From contig CAUYUJ010015304.1 in NCBI GenBank assembly GCA_963575745.1, positions 170,407-234,406 of the forward strand: DNA of 64,000 nt, read 5' to 3'. The translations under genes were made by a program, and so were the position numbers. The notes under the pieces were generated by a model. It was not told the DNA's origin. It worked only from the letters and a program-made list of their open reading frames with translations, and did not search any database. How positions within the stretch are numbered: the stretch's first letter is position 1; the number at the start of each line of letters is the position of its first letter. Positions 1 through 10,589 of this stretch are shown here, in pieces. The DNA is from Prorocentrum cordatum. Lineage: Eukaryota > Sar > Dinophyceae > Prorocentrales > Prorocentraceae.

Positions 1-940
1 GCCGAAAAGCTCGCCGTCCCCAAGGCCGACCAGCTCACCGACTCTCACACCTGCCAGCTCACGGACTCCCGCAGGGACCAGTGCCGAGGGCTGCACGTGT
101 ATCGCCGCACCGAATAACTGCACGAATTTCCGCCCCTGGTGATGAGTCACCGAGGTGTGTGAGGGCATGCATAGAGTGTGAGAATGCGGTGATGAGGAGA
201 AGGGGTGCGAGATGAGGTGTGAGGAGTGAGGAGTGCGCGGGATGTCCAGAGAAATCAAGAGCCTCATGTAGGATATTGCCAAGGCACACACACACAAACA
301 TAACAAACTGACTGGTCTAAAACAACAAGGGCAATGGCAAAAAAACATGGTGCGCGGGGCGGGCCCCGGGGTGAAGGGGGGGCCGCCGAAGTTCCGACCT
401 CACGTGTTTTTCGTGTTGCTGTAGACATGTCAACACGTTCTGAGGGTGCTGTTTGGGTTGCGTGCTGTTTGACCATGCTGCTACGTTTCCTCCGCCTGGT
501 TCAACCTGATGCAATCGCCCACAACACGAGAGTACGGCCTCGTGACCCTCAGACTCCTGTGCCGTCCCTTTGGCGGGCTGGCTGCCATATGCATGCGTGT
601 GCACCTGGATGTGTTTGAACACAGGGAGGGAGGAGGGAGAAAGAGAGAAACTGCTGCTGAAGCGGGGCGGGGAAGACGAACAAGAACGGACTAGGGGAAA
701 CCACCACGGCTGCGGGCAACCTTGCTCCTCCCCCCACCCGCCAAAAGCTCTTCCTCCCCCAAAATCTTCGGGGGGGGACACGTTTGCGGCCTGCGGGGCA
801 TCGGAGGAACCTCTGAGGACACGCGGGGACCTCCGAGGGACTCTGCGCGACGACGTCGTCGTCGCGCCGCGAATGCACCAAGGGATACCGAACAAATGCA
901 TTCATCAAAACCACGATCCGTAAACCTGTTCTCGAACCGC
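1..940. other. no gene recognised; G/T-rich then C-rich left margin
   Basis: Nothing here could be assigned to a gene. Bases 130-245 are a degenerate G- and T-rich stretch rich in gaggtgtgagg-like words. Bases 700-870 carry C and G homopolymer runs. Open frames cross this stretch in several registers on both strands, as expected of GC-rich sequence with few stops. No splice-flanked exon or conserved motif was seen. Confidence 0.5.
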
Positions 941-1610
<670 letters not shown>

Positions 1611-1769
1611 GCGGCCGCGGCGCCGGAGCCCGATCATTTCTCCGCGCCCGCAAGCGGGCCCGTCAACTCCCGCGCACCCCCGCGGGAGCAGCGACTCTGT
1701 CGGTCGGATTCCCCCCCCGCCCGAAGGAGCACGTCCATTGGAGGGTGGAGGATGCAGTGGGAGGGACCC

Positions 1770-1905
1770 AAAAATCGCGATGGGAAGTTTTTCGCTATTT
1801 TCGGCCTCCGGGGGCCCTTACCGGGCCTCGGGAGTGTCCACAAACAACTCAGGATGGAAAACCTGGTCCCGGGGAAGGGGTCCAGACCTCTGGGGGTCGA
1901 CGTTA
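1770..1905 (+). repeat. dispersed repeat with an inverted relative at 54.1-54.25 kb
   Basis: This stretch, including the words caggatggaaaacctggtcc and ggggaagggg, has a clear diverged relative on the opposite strand at 54,115-54,248, where the matching words are gggatggaaaaccggtcctg and ggggaagggtcg. It abuts the left end of the foldback element, so it may be the element's outer part or an adjoining repeat. Confidence 0.6.
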
Positions 1906-3130
1906 TGAAAAAATCAGAGAGAGCGTGATCCACCGCCGCTTTACTGTGAAAAATTGCCAACCTTTTCCTCCGGAACCCGGAGTCGCCCCCCCCCCCCAAA
2001 AATCCCCCCTCCCCTGCTGGAACCCCTCCCCCCCCCCCCCTCCCCGGCAAAACCCCCCCTCCCCAACCCCTCCCCCCCCCCCCCCCCTCCCGCTCGAAAA
2101 CCGGGGAGGGTCACTACCGGTTCGAAACCCCCCCCCCCCCCCCCCCCCTCTGGATCCGGAAAACCGGGGGGGTCACTACCGTTCGAACCCTCCCCCCCCC
2201 CCCCCCCCCCCGCTCGGAAACCGAAGGGGGTCACTACCAGTTCGAACCCCCCCCCCCCCCCCCCCCTACTCACCGCCAGCAAACGACTCCCGGTCCCCAC
2301 CACCGTCCGCATCACATCCCCCACTGGTGTTCCCAGCACCACTGTCCTCACCACCGCTGTCCCCACTGGTTCCACCACCGCCCCTACTGTCCCCACCAGT
2401 GGCCCCACCACTGTCGCACTGTCCCCGCTGTCCCCAGAACTGTTCCCACCACGGTTCCACTCTCCCCACTGTCTCCACGGCCCCAACCACTGCCCGACTA
2501 TCCCCACTGTCCCCACTGTCCCACTGACTCCTCCGCTGTCCCACTGAGCTGTCCCACTGTTCCCACCACTGTCCCCACTGTCCCCACCACTGTCCCCACT
2601 GTACCTTTGTCCCATTGTCCCACCGCCGTCCTCGCCACCGCCTTCACCACTGTCCCCACCACCATTGTACCCTCCACTGTCCCACTGTTTCCACCTCATT
2701 CCCATTGTCCCCACACCACTGTCCCCACCACCACCGTCACCACCACTGTCCACTGTCCCCCCCTGTTCCCACCATTGTCCCCACCACTGTCCCCACCACT
2801 ACCGTCCCCACCACTGTCCCACTGTCCCACTGTCCCCACCACTGTCCCGCTATCCCCTCACCACTGTCCCCACCAACACCGTCCCCACCACTGTCCGCAC
2901 CCCCACTCGGTTTTCGAGGGGGGGGGGGGGTTCGAACCGGTAGTGACCCCCCCATTTTCATGATGAGCTGGGGGGGGGGGGGGGGGAGGGGTTCGAACCG
3001 GTAGTGACCCCCCCGGTTTTCCGGAGGGGGGGGGGGGGGAGGGGTTCGAACCGGTAGTGAACCCCCCCGGTTTTCCGCCAGCAGCGGTAGAACACGCTCT
3101 TTCAAAAATCACGAGGTCGGGGGTCTGGGG
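1881..3130. mobile_element. foldback-type element with long imperfect inverted arms
   Basis: The left part (1,881-2,270) and right part (about 2,915-3,130) are inverted copies of one another. On the left, a unit reading ccggttcgaaccc followed by a C run recurs several times; on the right its complement, ggttcgaaccggtagtgacc preceded by a G run, recurs three times. The outer edges also match: agagcgtgatccaccgc at 1,920 pairs with the complement of gcggtagaacacgctct at 3,083, and ccagacc at 1,882 pairs with ggtctgg at 3,122. The centre is a minisatellite. No transposase is present. This is a foldback layout; an inverted duplication that arose without transposition is the alternative. Confidence 0.6.
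2270..2905. repeat. minisatellite, unit about ccccaccactgt
   Basis: A degenerate tandem array of 9-15 base units built from ccccaccactgt and tgtccccactg fills the space between the inverted arms. Length and spacing of units vary, so it is an old or rapidly slipping array. Confidence 0.9.
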
Positions 3131-3849
3131 AGGTGGTGGGACGATGCCATGGGCGAGGTGCCGTGTTCACAACGAAAGCCTCCCTTCTCTGGGGAATTAT
3201 TACCCAGGGAGGCTAAGGGAAGAAATCGGAAGGAGCGGGCCGAAAGGCGTGGGAAAAGGAGACCCTGCCCCTCCCCGGGGCCCGCCTCCTCGCGTCCTCG
3301 CGGGGAGGGAGGGAGGAGGAGGGAGGACCCGATCGACACGGCGGAAGGGAACGTCAGGACCACCAGCGCCGCTTGGGCCCCTTCAACGGGGACATAAGGT
3401 TGAAACAACGTGCTCAAAAAAAAGCTCCGGCAGTATTTATACGCCGCCCTGCCTGGCGGCGAACAAATACCGCGGCCCCAACCAACCACCCAGGAGGAGA
3501 GAGGAGGGAGGACGGAGGAGAAAGGAGGGAGGGAGGAGGGAAGAGGGAGGAGAGACACTGGCCAAAGAGAGGAGGGTGGACAAGAGCAAGAAAGGCCGAA
3601 AGCCCGTCGGGAGGCAAGAGAAAGAAATCCGCACCCTTCAAGACGGCATTCCCGACCTCGAAAGGCAAGTACAACAAAACACCGCAAGCACAACTAACGA
3701 ATCACAGCTAGATTGCTCAATGAATCGCAATGAGGGCTGGAGCAGCACACAGCACGCAAGCGACACTGTGATGAAATGTTGAAGGCTGCACGGCAAGGCG
3801 CCAGGAGGAGAAGGAGGAGAAAGAGAAGATGAGCAGGCAGGGCCAGCCA
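3131..3849. other. no gene recognised; purine-rich tracts
   Basis: Purine-rich GGGAGGA tracts occupy about 3,300-3,330 and 3,490-3,560. The rest is GC-rich single-copy-looking sequence with open frames on both strands but no motif that identifies a product. Confidence 0.4.
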
Positions 3850-4122
3850 CTACTCGGGAAGGCCATCCAAGACACCGGAGCGCCGAGGAGCACCGCCGTC
3901 GAAGAGGAGCTCGCAGTAGTCGAGGCCCGCGCCGGCAAGGAGATCGGGATCAGCTAGGACAGCCAGTGCCCGGAGCTCGTGCAGGAGCGCCTTCGTGGAC
4001 GTCTGCATCTCGCCCGGGCAGGCCACACAGGTCGTCGTCGGACGGACGGACGGACGGACCGCCTGTGCGGGCATGCGCCCGGGCCCCTCAAGGGCGAGGC
4101 GGGTGAGGCCATGGCCTCGCAT
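3850..4122 (-). CDS. possible exon, unknown product
   Basis: An open minus-strand frame of 90 codons ends in a stop at 3,850. Its second half has a natural amino-acid mix, with CVACPGEMQTS followed by a leucine-rich stretch containing LHELRALAVLADPDLLAG and a C-terminal DGLPE. It lies just downstream, on the same strand, of the two-exon candidate ending at 4,150. It could be another exon, a separate small gene or chance. I do not recognise the family. Confidence 0.2.
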   Translation of the reverse strand: MRGHGLTRLALEGPGRMPAQAVRPSVRPTTTCVACPGEMQTSTKALLHELRALAVLADPDLLAGAGLDYCELLFDGGAPRRSGVLDGLPE

Positions 4123-4149
4123 GAGAAGCTGCGCGCGTCGGGGGCCTAC

Positions 4150-4659
4150 TCAGGACAATGCGTACTTCAGGAGCTGATGTCCCGACAGTCCCCATTCATC
4201 CGTTTTCTCATGATGTAGCCACGTCGTCTCGTTGAAATCGTAGTTATCTCCCATGTCAACGTCCTCGCGCAGGAACTCTTCAGGGATCGACTGGGCGGCG
4301 GGGCCAGCAAGCTCGAGCGCGCAACCAGACGAATCCGCACCAGCGCCTGACGAAGTGCATCACGGGCTGCTTGGAGTCCGCGGGGCCTCTCGGCCACCCC
4401 GCCCGCCATGTGATCGAGCGCCTCGGGAAGACGCTGCGAATGGTTCACCCAGGATGCGCAGGCGGGCGCCAGGCGGAAACGAGTCAACTGCCTCGGTGCC
4501 AGCTCCAGCGCCGTCTCCAGTGTAGAACTCCTCGCACGTCAGCGGGACCAGCTTGCCCTTCACACCGTCATGATGTCGGCTCTCTGGGCGCTTGCTGTGG
4601 AGCACGAGGATGCGGCATGGGACAACAAGGGCACGCTGGCCAAGTTCTCGTCCGCGCAC
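4150..4659 (-). CDS. candidate spliced gene, two exons, unknown product
   Basis: Two minus-strand segments join in phase across a 102-base interval with standard borders. The upstream exon (entering at or above 4,659, ending at 4,449) contains PLTCEEFYTGDGAGAGTEA and ends in the split codon G|GC. The interval 4,448-4,347 starts GTGAAC and ends TTCGTCAG. The downstream exon (4,346-4,150) contains IPEEFLREDVDMGDNYDFN and ends KYALS-stop. Both exons are acidic and varied in composition, unlike the surrounding low-complexity frames. The protein family is not recognised. The upstream boundary is unknown and no ATG is required by the data. Confidence 0.35.
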
Positions 4660-4962
4660 TCCTCGCTGGAGTTGGTTTCCAAGCTCGCGTCCTCACGCTC
4701 TTCAGTGGTGCTCGTGTCGCGCGTGAGCAACGCGGACGGCTCCACTGCCGATCTGCAGGCAGTGCCCGCATGCTGCGGAAATACCGCCGCGCTCGGGGCG
4801 GTGCCGTCAGGGACGGAGTCGCGGTCACCTGGCAGACGTATAGTCGTTCACGCTGCTGGAAACGATTTACCTGACAGGGAAGTAGCAGAAGTCGACATCG
4901 GTGATCTTGCTGCGGGCGTTCCTGGGCAAGTCGCCATAGCGCAGCGAGCGCCGGCGGAGGTG
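4560..4962 (-). CDS. candidate upstream exons of the same transcript
   Basis: A minus-strand frame ending with ITDVDFCYFPV meets CAG|GTAAAT at 4,871/4,870, a good 5' splice site, and would run straight into a stop if unspliced. An acceptor CTGCAG|A at 4,752 restores an open, acidic frame (TTEEREDASLETNSSEE) that reaches a stop at about 4,560. How these pieces connect to the 4,659-4,150 model is unresolved. The function is unknown. Confidence 0.22.
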
Positions 4963-5082
4963 CCTTCAAGCTGCACGCCCGCTCCACTGGCCAAGCTCCC
5001 GAATCAGCCTCGGGGGGAGGGCCACTCGCGGGAGGTGGGAGAAGGCCGTCAAAGCAGACAACTGAGGAGGAGGAGCTCAAGC

Positions 5083-5148
5083 CATTACAGGAGGAGGAGA
5101 AGGGAGGATGAGGATGAGGAGGGGGGAGAAAGAGGAGGGAGGAGCAGG

Positions 5149-5221
<73 letters not shown>

Positions 5222-5243
5222 GCATCATCATCATCATCATCAA

Positions 5244-5312
<69 letters not shown>

Positions 5313-5702
5313 TTTCATAGTCATCATCCTCCTCATCATCATCATCATCATCATCAGCAGCATCATCATCACCGTCATCGTCATCGTCATCACCATCACC
5401 AGCTACGCCACCACCACCACCACCATCATCAACAGCAGCATCAGCATCATCATTAGCATCAGCATCAGCAGTTCCATCAGCGTCAGCACCATTAGCAGCA
5501 GCAGCAGCACCATCATCGTCATCGTCATTACCAGCTGCGCCACCACCACCACCGCCACCATCATCGTCATCATCAGCATCAGCATCAGCATCAGCATCAC
5601 CATCAGCATCATCATCATCGTCTTTATCATCAGCATCATCGTCATCATCATCGCCATCACAATCTGCATCATCATCACCATCATCAGCAGCAGCATCGTC
5701 AG

Positions 5703-5748
<46 letters not shown>

Positions 5749-5760
5749 GTCATCATACGC
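5083..5760. repeat. GGA tract followed by a long imperfect (ATC)n block
   Basis: A short GGA tract (5,083-5,140) precedes an ATC-triplet block from about 5,148 to 5,755. The last 400 bases are rich in cag, cac and gtc variants, so this block is older or more mutated than the one at 1.2-1.5 kb. Confidence 0.95.
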
Positions 5761-6136
5761 ATACTCATCCCCATACTCATCCCACCCTCTCCCACGTCCC
5801 TCACCCTCCCTCCTCCTTCCTCCTCCCTAGTCCGCCTATCGCCTCCTTTCTCCTCCTGCCTCCTCCCTCCCCCTTGCCTCCTCCCGTCTTGCTGTGCGTG
5901 CAGCCTCCTTCCCCACCGGTGCTGGCTCGTACCCCAGCCGCTGCGGCACTTGTAATCTCGGCGCGGGGACGCTTGACCGCCAATCAGACGGGCGTCGCGC
6001 GAGGGGGTCCACGGCGGAATGGAAGGGATCGACGAGGCCGTCAATCTGAATTGCTAGCGAGAACGAAGTGCAAAGGTGAAGGCGAGCTCAGGCGAGGCTC
6101 GCGCTGTCTGAAGGTGGTGGCGGCCTTCGAGACCGC
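5761..6136. other. pyrimidine-rich flank, nothing recognised
   Basis: Bases 5,780-5,900 are C- and T-rich (cctcctccc words). The remainder leads into the gag remnant and may be its decayed 5' part, but no motif is visible. Confidence 0.3.
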
Positions 6137-6540
6137 GTGTTCACAGCAGGAATGTTGGACCCCAGAGAACACAAGAGATGGAAGCAGTGGGCCAAGGCGA
6201 GGCTGCCCAGAAGCAACCTGCAGGCAGTGGACATAGGCTCGCGCAGGCGGTGCTCGACGACGTGGACGAGGACACCGTTCCGGCAGTGGGTGGAGAAGAA
6301 CGGCTCATCTTCCAGCGTCTCGATGCCCAGATGTCAAGCCAGAGGATCGCTTCGCGGAGGCGCTGGACGCCATCTGTGACCCGAAGAGAGACGACAAACA
6401 AGACGGCGACCAATGGCGGACGCTGCAAATGCTCGTGAGGGCTCGGCCAAGAGGGCGGGGCACAGCCCGGGGAAGCTCAGGGCAACGCGCAGGGCTGGAG
6501 CCCTCCGACAGTGCAGTGTTCTTTTTCCTGGCAACGTAAT
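6137..6540 (+). pseudogene. gag remnant of the copia element
   Basis: Gag-like peptides appear in three successive frames. HKRWKQWAKARL lies near 6,165 in one frame, EERLIFQRLDAQ near 6,300 in a second, and EDRFAEALDAI with PKRDDKQDGDQW from 6,342 in the third, ending at 6,540 within the first tandem-repeat unit. The sequence LDxxxxxEDRFxEALDAI recalls the conserved helix region of copia Gag. At least two frameshifts separate the pieces. Confidence 0.45.
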
Positions 6541-6845
6541 GCCTCCAAAAAGTGTCCTCACAGGCTCAGGCGCCGCGCCTTATCTGGCAACGTAATGCCT
6601 CCAAAAAGTGTCCTCACAGGCTCAGGCGCCGCGACTTATCTGGCAACGTAAGGCCTCCAAAAAGTGTCCTCGCAGGCTCAGGCGCCGCGCCTTATCTGGC
6701 AACGTAATGCCTCCAAAAAGTGTCTTCACAGGCTCAGGCGCCGCGCCTTATCTGGCAACGTAATGCCTCCAAAAAGTGTCCTCACAGGATCAGGTGCCGC
6801 GCCTTATCTGGCAACGTAATGCCTCCAAAAAGTGTCCCCGCAGGC
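6528..6845. repeat. 56-bp tandem array, about 5.7 copies
   Basis: The unit begins ctggcaacgtaatgcctcc, continues aaaaagtgtcctcacaggc and ends gcgccgcgccttat. Copies differ at only a few positions, so the array is recent relative to the decayed gag around it. Confidence 0.95.
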
Positions 6846-7153
6846 ACAGCAGCGGACCAGAGATCGTGAAAGGTCAGCCGCCTGCTTGCAGCGCTGAGGA
6901 CCTCGCACTGGATGCGCCCGCGGCTAAGCTATCGAGTTCACCTCGGCGAAGGCGGAGGGGGGGGGGGGGGGGGGGGGCAAAAATGGAGGACGAGAGCGTG
7001 GGGGAGGTGTCCGAGGTGCAGACGCTGCTGACAGACAGCAGTTCCGAGGACATTCCCGAGGAAGGTACGCTCGAGGAGAGCGAAGCCTTGAATGTGCTGG
7101 CGGCACGGTCGAAGTATATGGAAAGAGGCGAGCACGGCGATCAACAACACTAA
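6846..7153 (+). pseudogene. probable gag C-terminal remnant
   Basis: The plus frame here is acidic and varied after a G homopolymer run, with SSEDIPEEGTLEESEALNVL and ARSKYMERG before a stop at 7,153. Its place between gag and the zinc knuckle makes a gag-linker origin likely, but no diagnostic motif is present. Confidence 0.3.
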
Positions 7154-7171
7154 GCTGAGCAGGAAGTTCGA

Positions 7172-7300
7172 GAACGAAGGATTGCAAGGTTTTTTTGCAA
7201 TCCTTCGTTCGTTTTTTGCAATCCTCAGTTTTTTGCAATCCTTCGTTTTTTTGCAATCCTTCTTTTTTTTGCAATCCTTTTTTGCAATCCTTCGTTTTTT
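7172..7300. repeat. 16-bp inverted repeat leading into a ttttgcaatcctt array
   Basis: gaacgaaggattgcaa (7,172-7,187) and ttgcaatccttcgttc (7,195-7,210) are perfect complements around a 7-base loop. The right arm then recurs as a degenerate tandem array of ttttttgcaatccttcg to about 7,300. Confidence 0.9.
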
Positions 7301-7454
7301 GCAGAATCCTTCGGGCATCACAGGAGAGAGTCCGCTTGACGAGGTAAGGAAGATCGGCGGTGGGCGAGGGTGGAAGCGAGGAGGGGAAAAGGCATTCTCA
7401 GAGGGCGGCGGGGCTTCTCAGAAGCCTTCCAACATTCTGAGAAGTTTCTCGGGA

Positions 7455-7612
7455 GGAGGAGGAGGAGGAGGAGGAGGAGGAGGAGGAGGAGGAGGAGGAG
7501 GAGGAGGAGGGGGAGGGGGAGGAGGGGGGGAGTGGGAGGGGGAGGGGGAGGGGGAGGAGGAGGGAGGAGGAGGAGGAGGAGGAGGAGGAGGAGGAGGAGG
7601 AGGAGGAGGAGG
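7455..7612. repeat. (GGA)n microsatellite inside the copia relic
   Basis: Two pure GGA blocks flank a ggggga-rich centre. It separates the gag remnants from the zinc knuckle and shows that the retroelement had already stopped evolving as a coding sequence. Confidence 0.97.
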
Positions 7613-7789
7613 ACCGTCCCCCAGTATCAGCTTCCACTGCTAATGAAAGGCGGGGCAGGCCCCCCCCAAGCTTCCCAGAGTCTTCGGGAGAGGCCCAGAA
7701 ACCTTCTCAGGAGGCTGGAGGGCTTCCGAGCCTTCTGAGAAGGCCCGCCTCCTCTCACTTCCCCCCCCGGGCGCGCCGCCGAGAAGGTG

Positions 7790-7850
7790 AGAAAGCGCTT
7801 CAACCGTCGAAGCTCGGGCACATCTCGCGGACCTGTCTGGAGCCGAGGCG
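7790..7850 (+). pseudogene. CCHC zinc-knuckle remnant of Gag
   Basis: The peptide LGHISRTC (7,813-7,836) matches the second half of a retroviral-type knuckle, C-x2-C-x4-H-x4-C. The first two cysteines are not readable in frame. The position between gag and protease is as expected for copia. Confidence 0.4.
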
Positions 7851-8049
7851 CCAGCTGACGTCATCGCTAGGATCCTTCAGAAGCTCGACGCCGACGTCGA
7901 CGGGATCACGTGGTGCCAGCTTCTGTGCAGCCTACTCGGCGTCGTGTGCGACGTCATCGTTGGACATCATTAACGACAGACTGAACGAACAAGTCGGCGG
8001 CGAAGAAGGTGCTGGATACGCCGAAGGAAGGTGGAGACGACAAAGACGT

Positions 8050-8470
8050 TGAAGTGCACGATCGACAAGGGCACGGGCTGTGTGAACAGAGGGTGCTCGA
8101 AGAGCATAATCGGCGGCCAGACACTGTGTAAAGCAACCGCTGGTGCGAAGCGGGTGGCCAGGAAGGGATTTCGTCTAAGACATGGATGAGTGGGCGACAC
8201 TGTCCAGGTCCGGGCTTGATGGCAAAAAGAGATCATAGGAAAAAGTGTGAATCCCCCAGTGGTTGGGATCGAGGTCCGTCCACATCGTACCAGGGGCGAC
8301 GCCGATGCTGCTCTTCAAGCGCCACCTGCATTTTGAGAAGGACGAGGTGCTGTTCGTCGCCATCGGGCAGACAGTACACCTGAGGACGAGCGAGGGAGGG
8401 GCGGACAGACACAACATCGTCGAACTGTGCTCAACCCTGGCCTGTGCGAGTGAGAAGGGGATCATGAGCT
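8050..8470 (+). pseudogene. retropepsin-like protease remnant with lost active site
   Basis: GCSKSIIGGQTLC (8,091-8,129) is the segment that follows the catalytic D-T/S-G in this protease type, but the bases before it read Asn-Arg-Gly rather than Asp-Thr-Gly. The later strand VPGATPMLL (8,287-8,313) matches the conserved end of the copia protease fold. A stop and frame change separate the two. The product would be inactive even if translated. Confidence 0.5.
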
Positions 8471-9035
8471 GGAAGATGCTCGATGTCCAAGTCTACCAAA
8501 CAACCGAGGGGATAGCCCTCATAGACGTGATGGACGGAAAGCTCGAGGAGCCGGGGCCAGAAATCATTGCTTGCGTTCCTGGAGATTTCGAGTCGGGACA
8601 GTGCATGACACAGATGGCTGCGGCCGAGGCGGCGGGAAAGGACGTGTCAGAGATATACCAGGCAGTGCTGAGCAAGAAGCAGCGGAGGAGCATGGAAGCA
8701 TCAGCGAACAACACCAACGTCGAGAACCGAAGCGCTATCGGCATCATGACGGTCCTCTCGCCACTGATGATTGCCCAAGCGGCTGCAACCGTCGGAATGA
8801 CCAACCCCAGAGCCTTTGGCCTGAAGACGGGTTGGGACATGGCCATGCTACAGGCTCTGAACGCAGTGCCAAAGGACATGCGCAAGTGGACCAGGGACTA
8901 CAGTGGAGGACTACATGAAGTGGCGCGTGAAGCTGGCCGAGGTGCATGTGAGGCTGGGCAGCATCTTCCTCTTCGAGGATTCCGTGGGAGGTGGTACTTG
9001 GACGCTCGAGGAGATGGAGGCCTTCTCTGATCCTC
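8471..9035 (+). pseudogene. copia pol linker region, frame-disrupted
   Basis: The frame of the protease C-terminus stays open to about 8,895 and contains AYQAVLSKKQRR-like basic and QAAATVGMTNPRAFGL-like hydrophobic stretches. Near 8,900 the sensible frame changes (DYMKWRVKLAEVHVRLGS) and near 9,035 it changes again. This spacer between protease and integrase is unusually long for copia, and I do not recognise a domain in it. Confidence 0.4.
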
Positions 9036-9039
9036 CTCA

Positions 9040-9776
9040 AAAAACAACTCTACGTGGTCAACAGCGCGAGATGCGCAAATGGGCTGCCCGAGACGCGGGC
9101 ACGCGACACCTTTTGCGAAGTAGTGGCAGCTCCTGGCGAACGAGCAGACACGGGCGGAGGCAGTGGAGACTCACCGCGGCGGTGGACACACCCTCGTGCG
9201 AGCCTGGGACGTCATGACGGGCGGCATGAAACGCAGCAGGTTCCGCCGTATCCGAACCCGCTGCTGGTGCGCATCGTGCAGGGAGCGCTGGCGGCATGGG
9301 ATGCGATACAAGTGGTGAAGGCACTGGCTGCATCGGTGGAACATGGGTCTGCGCCGAAGCTCACGGACAAAAGCATCAGATTCGCGCTCATAAGGCTATA
9401 CAAGAGCCTGGGACACCCAGCGACTGACACGCTGGTCCTGGTTCTTCGGAAAGGAAAGGCCAGCGAGCAGGCTCTGGCGATGGCGAGGGAGCTGATCTGT
9501 GATGTCTGCAACCAGCACATGCGACCGAAGGTGCTGCAGCCAGCGGCACCGAACAACAACCTACCACCGTTGCACGCGGATTCGCTCGATGTGAAGCATA
9601 TGCCACGCCGAATCGGAGGCCCGGTGACCGTCCCGAGCTTCAAGGTTGTGGACGTGGGGTCGGAGCTGCAGCAGATAGAGCCCTTCTTCAAGCAAGCAAC
9701 GTCGCATGTGCTGCGACGATTGTACCATCACACGAGGGTGCAACACTATCACACGCCGTGCAGACAGACAGACTAA
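9040..9776 (+). pseudogene. integrase zinc-binding domain and start of the catalytic core
   Basis: A frame running to a stop at about 9,776 contains the GAG-pre-integrase/HHCC region: LYKSLGHPATD (His at 9,414) followed by ELICDVCNQHMRPK (cysteines at 9,498 and 9,507). After it come HADSLDVKHMP and FKVVDVGSELQQIEPFF, which correspond to the beginning of the retroviral integrase core. The frame ends soon after HVLRRLYHH, well short of the remaining catalytic residues. This is the best-preserved piece of the element and the clearest evidence for its class. Confidence 0.65.
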
Positions 9777-10283
9777 CACCCCCTGTCGGGCAAGAGCCTG
9801 GCCCGACGCGGGGCTAAGGTGGTAAGCACCGCGGTGCCTCATACACAACGCTTCCCTCGCGAAGGCCTCTTCCAGACGGCCCCATGCGGCCGCGTCTGCT
9901 AAGTGGAACTGGACTCGGGCACCGCCAACGTGGAGCCTGCTACGATGGAGGGCTTCGGAAGGGACAGAATGGCGGTGGTCGACCAAGCGGCGGGCGACTC
10001 ACACGAGCACAACGCGGAGGCGGAGGCGCGCGGCCAGTGGTCCGAGCGGATTCACAGAGGAAGAGAGGCCGCAGGCGGTTTCGGACAGGCGGGGTGAACA
10101 GTAAGCTCGAATCGGCGATACATCGCAGATAGATCGCCGATGGGCCCCGGGTGGCGGATGCGTACGTTCCTGGGCGGGGTGGGCTGTCAGGCCCTCATCA
10201 GTGACGAACGGGCGATTCGGGTCGATGCAAGCCCCTCTGAGCCTAATTACCCCCCAACCTCCCAGCATTGCCCCCGAACGGCT
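9777..10283. other. no gene recognised; small inverted repeat at 10,111-10,141
   Basis: The sequence past the integrase break does not continue the element. A 9-bp inverted repeat, atcggcgat and atcgccgat, brackets 13 bases at 10,111-10,141. Nothing else stands out. Confidence 0.35.
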
Positions 10284-10316
10284 CGCGGCTGGGGTTCGGG
10301 CCGAACCCCAGCCGCG
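10284..10316. repeat. perfect 33-bp hairpin
   Basis: cgcggctggggttcgg (10,284-10,299) is followed, after a single G, by its exact complement ccgaaccccagccgcg (10,301-10,316). It could extrude as a cruciform or fold as an RNA hairpin. No U-run follows on either strand, so it is not a bacterial-style terminator. Confidence 0.95.
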
Positions 10317-10589
10317 TAGCCGCATCAGCCTCGGGCGCGCACCCGCACCTCGCCCCTGACCACGTCCCTTTCGGCCTGATGTGCGCCGGCTCGCCTCGCA
10401 TCCGTTGGGGCGAACGGCCGTCGTCAAACAAGAAGCACCCGCCATCCCACAGCCCAGCCCATCGCCTCCCTTCTTCCTCCCAGGGAGCAGGGGGAGGGGA
10501 GGACGTCTCTCCTCACCGCCCCTCTCCCGCATCGCTCCTCCGCCTCCCCCGCCCACCCCCGTCCCCTGTGACCCCGCCCCCGCCTGTCC

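Larger units (their letters stand above)
6137..9776 (+). mobile_element. decayed Ty1/copia retrotransposon, truncated after the integrase N-terminus
   Basis: Fragments follow the copia order gag, zinc knuckle, protease, integrase on the plus strand, spread over all three frames and interrupted by a 56-bp tandem array and GGA repeats. Reverse transcriptase and RNase H, which should follow integrase, are absent, and no LTR pair was seen. The element is therefore a dead, 3'-truncated copy with later repeat expansions inside it. Assignment rests on motif order and on resemblance to copia polyproteins, not on a database search. Confidence 0.7.

Noticed and set aside
2100-3060. ggttcgaacc words resembling the T-loop of tRNA genes
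   Set aside because: No acceptor, D or anticodon stems fit around them, and they recur as part of the foldback arms.
10284-10316. Hairpin as a bacterial rho-independent terminator
   Set aside because: No T run follows on either strand and no bacterial gene is nearby.
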